Made by a program: the position numbers and the translations under genes
The notes under the pieces: generated by a model
Seen by the model: only the letters and a program-made list of their open reading frames with translations
Databases searched by the model: none
Told to the model about the DNA's origin: nothing
Shown: positions 60,401 through 64,000 of the stretch, piece after piece
How positions within the stretch are numbered: position 1 is the stretch's first letter
Layout of the letters: every line of letters starts with the position of its first letter
Source of the DNA: Micromonospora nigra
Lineage (GTDB): Bacteria > Actinomycetota > Actinomycetes > Mycobacteriales > Micromonosporaceae
Length of the DNA: 64,000 nt
Assembly (NCBI RefSeq): GCF_900091585.1
Contig: NZ_FMHT01000003.1
Span: forward strand, 2,279,501 to 2,343,500
Direction of reading: 5' to 3'

Positions 60401-61867
60401 GCGCCGCTGCGTGAGCAGCGGATGAAGGGCATCAGCAAGGCCCGGACCGGGACCGCGTACGGCGGGGCCGCCCCGGAGGCGGGCGGGCAGGCCGCAGACG
60501 CGTGGACGCGCATCCCGAACGCCCCGGCGGCGATCTACGACAACGCCGCCGCCTGGCTGGACGGGAAGGTCTACTCGGTCGGTGGTGGCGGCGGCACCGT
60601 GACGGAACGCAAGGCGTGGGCGTACGACCCGGACGCGGGCGCCTGGACCACCCTGCCCGACCTGCCGCGCGTACGGTCCAAGGCGGCAGCCGCCGCCGTC
60701 GGCGGCAAGCTGTACGTGTTCGGCGGGTGGGGCGCGGACGACGCACCGGTCGCGGTGGTCGACGTGTTCGATCCGACGGCCGGCACCTGGAGCACCCTGC
60801 CCGGGGCGACCAACCCGACGCCGACGGCGGCGGCCGGAGCGGCCGTGGTGGGGAACCGGGTGTACCTCGTGGGTGGCTGCGCCGACGCGGCCTGCACGGA
60901 CACCGACAAGCTGGTGGTGTTCGACGCGGGCACGGGCACGTTCCGCACCGGGGCGGCGTACCCGCACCCGGTGTCGTGGCTGTCCTGCGGCGGGATCGGC
61001 GAGGCGGTCTACTGCGCCGGTGGCACCGGCACGACCGAGTACACCGACGCCTACCGGTACGACCCGGTGGGCGACTCCTGGAGCGAACTTCCGGACATGC
61101 CGGTCGACCTGTGGGGCTCGCAGCACGCGGCGGCCGGCGGGATGCTGGTGCTGGCCGGGGGCGTGACCAGCGGGTCGACGGCGGTGACGAACCGCACGAT
61201 CGGGTACGACCCGGTGGCCGGGGCCTGGCGGAACCTGCCCAACGCCGAGTTCGGCCGGTACCGGGGTGCCGCCGCCTGCGGGGCGTACAAGATCGGCGGT
61301 TCGCCCAGTTCGTTCGTCGGCAGCGCGGACAGCGAGCACCTCGCCGACCTGGGGTCGTGCGCGGCCTCGTCGGACGTGCCCTGGCTGGGCAGCAGCCCGT
61401 CCACCTTCACGCTCGCCCCGGGCGAGTCGAGGAGGGTGACGGTCACGCTCACCGCCACGGCGGCGGCCGGTGTCGCCCAGCCGGGCACCTACACCGGTGA
61501 GCTGGCCGTCGCGACGGACACCCCGTACCCGGTGGCCCCGGTGGCGGTGGAGATGAACGTCTCGCCGCCGGCCGGCTGGGGCAAGATCCGGGGCACCGTC
61601 ACGGGCACCACCTGCGGCGGGGTGACGGTCGGCATACCGGCGACGGTACGGGTGAACCTGATCTCGACGGGCACCGGCAGCACGCTGACCGCCGGCGCGG
61701 ACGGCAGGTACGCCTGGTGGCTGCCGAAGGGCCGCTACGAGGTGATCGTCGCCAAGGACGGCTGGGTGCCGCAGGTGCAGCGCACCCGCGTCGAGGCGGG
61801 CATCGTCGGCACGCTCGACTTCGCGCTGGAGCCGGCATCGACCTGCACGAGGGCCACGGGCATCTGA
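57488..61867 (+). CDS. Secreted S8 (subtilisin-like) protease with Kelch repeats
   Basis: This 1459-residue protein has a signal peptide (cleavage near AVA at 31-33) and a propeptide-like region at about 60-150. The S8 domain has Asp198 (ANIDSGVAYDHP), His245 (DHGTHTMGTM), Asn near 315 (NNSWGG) and Ser415 (FNGTSMAAPHVSG). C-terminal to it are two carboxypeptidase-regulatory-like domains (GRVVGTVTDADDGDPVAGAT and AVTVSGTVSDGS), and a jellyroll-like module with a third CarboxypepD_reg-like unit. A set of Kelch repeats from about 1010 (KVYSVGGGGG, KLYVFGGWGAD, RVYLVGGCAD) and a final regulatory-like unit complete it. A secreted protease that binds other proteins or glycans is inferred. Confidence 0.92.
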   Translation: MFTRPSTRSARWRAVAVLTAALLGLTAQPAVAAPATTPGVGPERATVDRELLDRLGSTGTGTFLVYLRQTAPLAKAARQGDADSRAREVHRLLTDTAATTQRDLRAHLDARKVPHTSYWIANALRVQGDRVLVDELARRPEVARISPTRSYPLVEPTPADTDRARTAAVEWGLTNIGAPRVWDSFGNRGEGVVVANIDSGVAYDHPALVGSYRGNLGDGAFDHSYNWFDPADVCPGTAPCDNNDHGTHTMGTMVGDDGAGNQIGVAPGARWIAAKGCEATSCSDASLLAAGQWVLAPTDADGGNPRPDLRPDIVNNSWGGDGGDLWYQQTVAAWRAAGMFPVFSAGNDGPACGSAGSPGDNGNAYAVGAYDVNDTIAGFSGRGSGTDPLKPNVAAPGVNVRSSVPGGYAAFNGTSMAAPHVSGTVALVWSAAPSLRGDVAATEALLDRTARDVDATTCGGTAADNNVFGEGRLDAYAAVEAAPRGPVGRVVGTVTDADDGDPVAGATVSAGNRTATTAADGRYALTLPAGEATVAVTAYGYAGDQATVTVPEGGSVTRDFALTPSPAVTVSGTVSDGSGHGWPLYAKVDVAGRPGGPVFTDPVTGRYSFSVPGGSSYRLTVSAHYPGYRTVTRDVPVANADTTVDVAVPVEPACTAAGYTGSYGAPLLTESFDGTDAPEGWSVTNRTDRGGWSFDDPGDRGNLTGGSGNFAIVDSDELGVGNTQDTDLVTPTLDLGGAAAPVLRFRSDWRAVGVTDTADVDVSTDGGATWTNVWHQTASRRGPRVEEISLAPAGGASAALVRFRFKGTFAWWWQVDDVEVLNRECAPVPGGLVVGTTTDANTGSPLDGVTVTSDDRPTDRGVSAATPADPNEPDGFYWLFSGLTGEHPFTATRSSYQPATKDVAVIGDGVRRADFSLGAGRLTVGPATIESHQPYGSTRTTRLTVRNTGTAPATVDVLERAGGFELLNRAGAPLREQRMKGISKARTGTAYGGAAPEAGGQAADAWTRIPNAPAAIYDNAAAWLDGKVYSVGGGGGTVTERKAWAYDPDAGAWTTLPDLPRVRSKAAAAAVGGKLYVFGGWGADDAPVAVVDVFDPTAGTWSTLPGATNPTPTAAAGAAVVGNRVYLVGGCADAACTDTDKLVVFDAGTGTFRTGAAYPHPVSWLSCGGIGEAVYCAGGTGTTEYTDAYRYDPVGDSWSELPDMPVDLWGSQHAAAGGMLVLAGGVTSGSTAVTNRTIGYDPVAGAWRNLPNAEFGRYRGAAACGAYKIGGSPSSFVGSADSEHLADLGSCAASSDVPWLGSSPSTFTLAPGESRRVTVTLTATAAAGVAQPGTYTGELAVATDTPYPVAPVAVEMNVSPPAGWGKIRGTVTGTTCGGVTVGIPATVRVNLISTGTGSTLTAGADGRYAWWLPKGRYEVIVAKDGWVPQVQRTRVEAGIVGTLDFALEPASTCTRATGI

Positions 61868-61872
61868 CGCGG

Positions 61873-61917
61873 CGACGGGGCGGGGGTGGCCACGCTCAGG
61901 CCACCTCCGCCCCGTCG
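61873..61917 (+). terminator. Terminator of the subtilase gene
   Basis: A 19-bp stem (61873-61891 with 61899-61917, one G-U pair) encloses a 7-nt loop, starting 6 bp after the stop. It is among the strongest stem-loops in the window. Confidence 0.85.
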
Positions 61918-62002
61918 ACTGGCACGCCAACAGCGATGTGGAGACGGCCGTCGGGTTTTCGTACCGGCGGTCGTCTCGTGCCGCACCACGGCCGGAGACG
62001 GG

Positions 62003-62039
62003 CCGTGGCCCGCGCCCTCGGGTGAGGGGCGGGCCACGG
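62003..62039 (-). terminator. Terminator of the DUF1416 gene
   Basis: CCGTGGCCCG (62003-62012) pairs with 62030-62039, and CCCTC/GAGGG extends the stem after a one-base bulge. It lies 17 bp beyond the DUF1416 stop on the leftward transcript, back to back with the subtilase terminator. Confidence 0.75.
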
Positions 62040-62055
62040 GCCGATCAGGGGGTTA

Positions 62056-62379
62056 TCAGGCGGCGACCGTGACGGCGACCTCGTTGATGCCCCGGGCGGC
62101 GGTCACGGCGGTGTCGCCGTTGCCGTGCCGGGACAGGGCCCGCAGGGTCCAGTTGCCCGGCGCGGCGAAGAACCGGAACTGACCGGCCGGCGAGGTGACC
62201 ACCTCGGCGGTGAACTCACCGGTCGAGTCGAGCAGCCGGACGTACGCGCCCGGAACGGCCTCGCCCTCACCGGAGCGGACGACGCCGGTGATGACGGTCT
62301 CCTTCTCCAGGTCGAGGCTGGCGGGCAGCGGAGCGGCCTGGTCCGGAGCGGCGCAGCCGGCGGCAGTGGGTGCAGTCAT
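62056..62379 (-). CDS. DUF1416 protein (SseC type)
   Basis: This 107-residue protein begins MTAPTAAGCAAPDQ and contains a small beta-sandwich (ETVITGVVRSGEGEAVPGAY, FRFFAAPGNWTLRAL) as in mycobacterial SseC proteins. The Cys near the N-terminus is typical. The gene follows the CysA2-type sulfurtransferase by 3 bp, as sseC does in mycobacteria. A role in sulfur transfer is inferred. Confidence 0.92.
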   Translation of the reverse strand: MTAPTAAGCAAPDQAAPLPASLDLEKETVITGVVRSGEGEAVPGAYVRLLDSTGEFTAEVVTSPAGQFRFFAAPGNWTLRALSRHGNGDTAVTAARGINEVAVTVAA

Positions 62380-62382
62380 GGC

Positions 62383-63231
62383 TCAGGCCTCCCCGGGCTC
62401 GTCGCCGAGCGCCACCGGCACGCCGACCAGCGAGCCGTACTCGGTCCAGGATCCGTCGTAGTTCTTCACGTTCCGGTGGCCGAGCAGTTCCTGGAGCACG
62501 AACCAGGTGTGCGAGGACCGCTCGCCGATCCGGCAGTACGCGATGGTCTCCTTGCCGTCGTCCAGGCCGGCGTCGGCGTAGATCCGGCGCAACTCGTCGT
62601 CGGACTTGAAGGTGCCGTCCTCGTTGGCCGCCTTCGACCACGGCACGCTGATCGCGGTCGGGATGTGCCCGGCCCGCTGCGCCTGCTCCTGCGGCAGGTG
62701 GGCGGGGGCGAGCAGCCGGCCCGCGAACTCGTCGGGCGAACGCACGTCGACCAGGTTCTTCGTGCCGATCGCGTCGACGACCTCGTCGCGGAAGGCGCGG
62801 ATCGAGGTGTCGGGCTCCTGCGCGACGTACTGCGTCGCCGGGCGGGTCACCGCGTCCTTGACCAGCGGTCGGGCGTCCAGCTCCCACTTCTTGCGGCCAC
62901 CGTCGAGGAGCCTGACGTCGCCGTGGCCGTAGAGCTTGAAGTACCAGTACGCGTAGGCGGCGAACCAGTTGTTGTTGCCGCCGTAGAGGACGACGACGTC
63001 GTCGTTGCCGATGCCCCGCTCGGACAGCAGCGCCTCGAACTGGCTCTTGTTGACGAAGTCCCGGCGGACCGGGTCCTGGAGGTCGGTCTTCCAGTCGAGC
63101 TTGATCGCACCGGCGATGTGGCCGGTGTCGTACGCCGAGGTGTCCTCGTCGACCTCGACGAAGACGACGCCCGGAGCGTCGAGGTTCTTCTCGGCCCATT
63201 CGGCCGAGACGAGTGCGGTGTCGCGACTCAT
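62383..63231 (-). CDS. Rhodanese-type thiosulfate sulfurtransferase (CysA2/SseA type)
   Basis: This 282-residue enzyme has two rhodanese domains. The second carries the active-site loop with Cys233 in YCRIGERSSHT, matching CysA2/3 of mycobacteria. The first is inactive. It transfers sulfane sulfur from thiosulfate to cyanide, thioredoxin or a biosynthetic acceptor. GGGAG lies 7 bp before the ATG at 63231; an in-frame ATG at 63285 is less likely. A Cys-containing leader peptide lies about 200 bp upstream. Confidence 0.93.
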   Translation of the reverse strand: MSRDTALVSAEWAEKNLDAPGVVFVEVDEDTSAYDTGHIAGAIKLDWKTDLQDPVRRDFVNKSQFEALLSERGIGNDDVVVLYGGNNNWFAAYAYWYFKLYGHGDVRLLDGGRKKWELDARPLVKDAVTRPATQYVAQEPDTSIRAFRDEVVDAIGTKNLVDVRSPDEFAGRLLAPAHLPQEQAQRAGHIPTAISVPWSKAANEDGTFKSDDELRRIYADAGLDDGKETIAYCRIGERSSHTWFVLQELLGHRNVKNYDGSWTEYGSLVGVPVALGDEPGEA

Positions 63232-63437
63232 CAGTTCACTCCCTGAGGATGGATGGTGAGCCAGCGCGCGGATATCGATGCACATAGGAGTCGCACCACG
63301 CGCGGGACCCTGAGCTGGAAACGGATCACGGGTACGTGCGACGGCGCCGCTGCCGGGCGTTCGCTGGGAGAGCACCGGGAATGGGTAGGACCCCGAGTGC
63401 CGGGTCGGCCGCTAGGCGACCGGAGACAGCCCCGCCG

Positions 63438-63515
63438 TCAGATGACGGGGCGACACAGGCAGGTGGCCACGCGGCACAGGTCGACCGCGCGCCGTTTGGT
63501 GAGGAGTATCCCCAT
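63438..63515 (-). CDS. Cysteine-containing leader peptide upstream of the sulfurtransferase
   Basis: A 25-codon ORF starts MGILLTKRRAVDL and has Cys at 14, 19 and 21 (ending CLCRPVI). It belongs to the actinobacterial leader peptides of the form KRRxVDLxR...C..CR that precede sulfur-metabolism genes. In mycobacteria such leaderless poly-Cys ORFs act as cysteine-responsive attenuators. Here the -10-like TAGGCT is 8 bp before the ATG, so the mRNA may begin at or near the start codon. A weak 7-bp hairpin with a bulge overlaps the stop codon (63430-63450). Confidence 0.75.
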   Translation of the reverse strand: MGILLTKRRAVDLCRVATCLCRPVI

Positions 63516-63523
63516 GGGGACGG

Positions 63524-63529
63524 AGCCTA
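63524..63529 (-). promoter_or_regulatory. -10 element placing the leader peptide as leaderless
   Basis: On the minus strand TAGGCT lies 8 bp before the leader peptide ATG. A transcript from this -10 would start at or within a few bases of the ATG. The -35 is weak (CTGGCA). Confidence 0.5.
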
Positions 63530-63615
63530 CCAGCGATCCCGGACTGTGCCAGCGGGCCGACCAGCATCCGGGACGTGCCGACGGTCACCCGGCCGACCGA
63601 GGGCTGACCCGCCGG

Positions 63616-64000
63616 TCAGCCGGCGGAGTTGATCGGGACGTCGCGGGCGTTGGCGGTGACCTGCAGGCCCTCCGGCAACGGGCGCACCTCGCGGACGGTG
63701 AGTTCGAACGGCAGCTCGGGCAGGGGCACGTCGATCGAGATGCTCCGCGCGTAGTTGTTCAACAGGTTGCGGGCCAGCGGGACGTTCGGCAGCCCCTCGG
63801 CGCTCAGGTCGTTGAACTGCAACGACACCTGCCCCTGGTCGCTGACGTTGACGTCGGCGGTGCCGACCACGGTGAGTCGCTGACCGAGGATGTCCACCGG
63901 CGCGGTGACGGCGAGCCGGCCGTCGCGCTCGCCGAGGGTCAGCCCCTCCCGGTCGAGCAGCGCGGCGAGGCTGTCGTAGGTGACGGTGCCGGTGCCGGTG
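63616..64000 (-). CDS. LmeA-family phospholipid-binding protein (DUF2993), N-terminus outside window
   Basis: The C-terminal 127 codons are present; the gene continues past the right edge. Visible are TYDSLAALLDREGLTL, VTAPVDILGQRLTV, QVSLQFNDLSAEGLPN and a tail VREVRPLPEGLQVTANARDV. This is the DUF2993 pattern of LmeA, a lipoprotein-like envelope protein for lipomannan maturation in mycobacteria. In mycobacteria it lies near cysA2-sseC, as here. Confidence 0.85.
   Translation of the reverse strand, partial: TGTGTVTYDSLAALLDREGLTLGERDGRLAVTAPVDILGQRLTVVGTADVNVSDQGQVSLQFNDLSAEGLPNVPLARNLLNNYARSISIDVPLPELPFELTVREVRPLPEGLQVTANARDVPINSAG

Noticed and set aside
57923..61930. Very long open frame (over 1300 codons) antisense to the subtilase gene
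   Set aside because: It mirrors the GC-rich codon pattern of the opposite strand, has no start context or domain, and the sense strand has a clear signal peptide, catalytic triad and repeats.
63430..63450. Strong intrinsic attenuator at the end of the Cys leader peptide
   Set aside because: Only a 7-bp stem with a 3-nt bulge can form; too weak to be claimed as a terminator by eye.

Overview
The window is very GC-rich DNA (by eye above 70%) with many GTG starts, four-base stop/start overlaps and a gene order typical of high-GC Actinobacteria. A BldN-type sigma factor with an RsbN-like partner, mycothiol synthesis (mshA), senX3-regX3-phoU, an HbhA-like protein, a DUF1416/CysA2/LmeA block and a CebR-controlled cellobiose operon together point to a Micromonosporaceae chromosome, most likely Micromonospora. 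This placement is by family recognition, not by database search. I saw no rRNA, tRNA, CRISPR, insertion sequence or prophage; the window is chromosomal with one small accessory-looking cassette near 30.5-31.4 kb.

Layout. 0-2.2 kb: leftward operon of acyl-CoA synthetase, glutaredoxin-like protein and HAD hydrolase. 2.5-5.8 kb: rightward developmental block, a 44-codon leader ORF coupled to bldN, a BldN-type promoter candidate, rsbN and a membrane-anchored HAD-IB phosphatase. 5.8-8.7 kb: acyltransferase, epimerase, ribosomal protein bS22 and a small excisionase-like regulator. 9.1-12.2 kb: two tandem paralogous membrane-anchored metalloprotease-like proteins. 12.3-18.7 kb: a decayed hydrolase, proline dehydrogenase, a lipoprotein/ATP-grasp/CGNR-finger cluster, a TIM-barrel isomerase, Ppx/GppA and a Cys-cluster protein. 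18.8-28.8 kb: regX3-senX3 divergent from phoU, gpm, two tandem MFS exporters, a Lys/Ala/Pro-repeat nucleoid-type protein, YbjN and mshA (the mshA-ybjN-gpm-senX3-regX3 neighbourhood is shared with mycobacteria). 28.9-33.3 kb: SDR, methyltransferase, the small divergent cassette, murB and a mycothiol-dependent enzyme. 33.3-39.1 kb: cebEFG-bglC-cebR with two perfect LacI-type operators. 39.2-47.4 kb: RidA, macrodomain, EI24, WYL regulator, SDR, nucleotidyltransferase, hydrolases, DUF2516, HbhA-like protein and its XRE regulator. 47.4-57.2 kb: asparaginase, BKACE, YgfZ, Fur-family regulator, PabC-like lyase, nitrobindin-like protein, a 34-residue membrane peptide, DsrE, SCP2 and a glycogen-debranching-type enzyme, then a winged-helix/membrane-protein pair. 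57.5-61.9 kb: a 1459-residue secreted subtilase with Kelch repeats. 62-64 kb: DUF1416, CysA2-type sulfurtransferase preceded by a cysteine-containing leader peptide, and LmeA.

Working together. The clearest circuits are (i) bldN/rsbN, where the sigma factor probably drives its own antagonist; (ii) RegX3/SenX3 acting on phoU through PHO-box-like repeats; (iii) CebR repression of cellobiose import and hydrolysis; and (iv) leader-peptide control of sulfur-transfer genes. The most interesting less-explained items are the bldN leader ORF, the tandem metalloprotease-like pair, the small divergent cassette, and the subtilase with a divergent winged-helix regulator and repeat-type binding sites.
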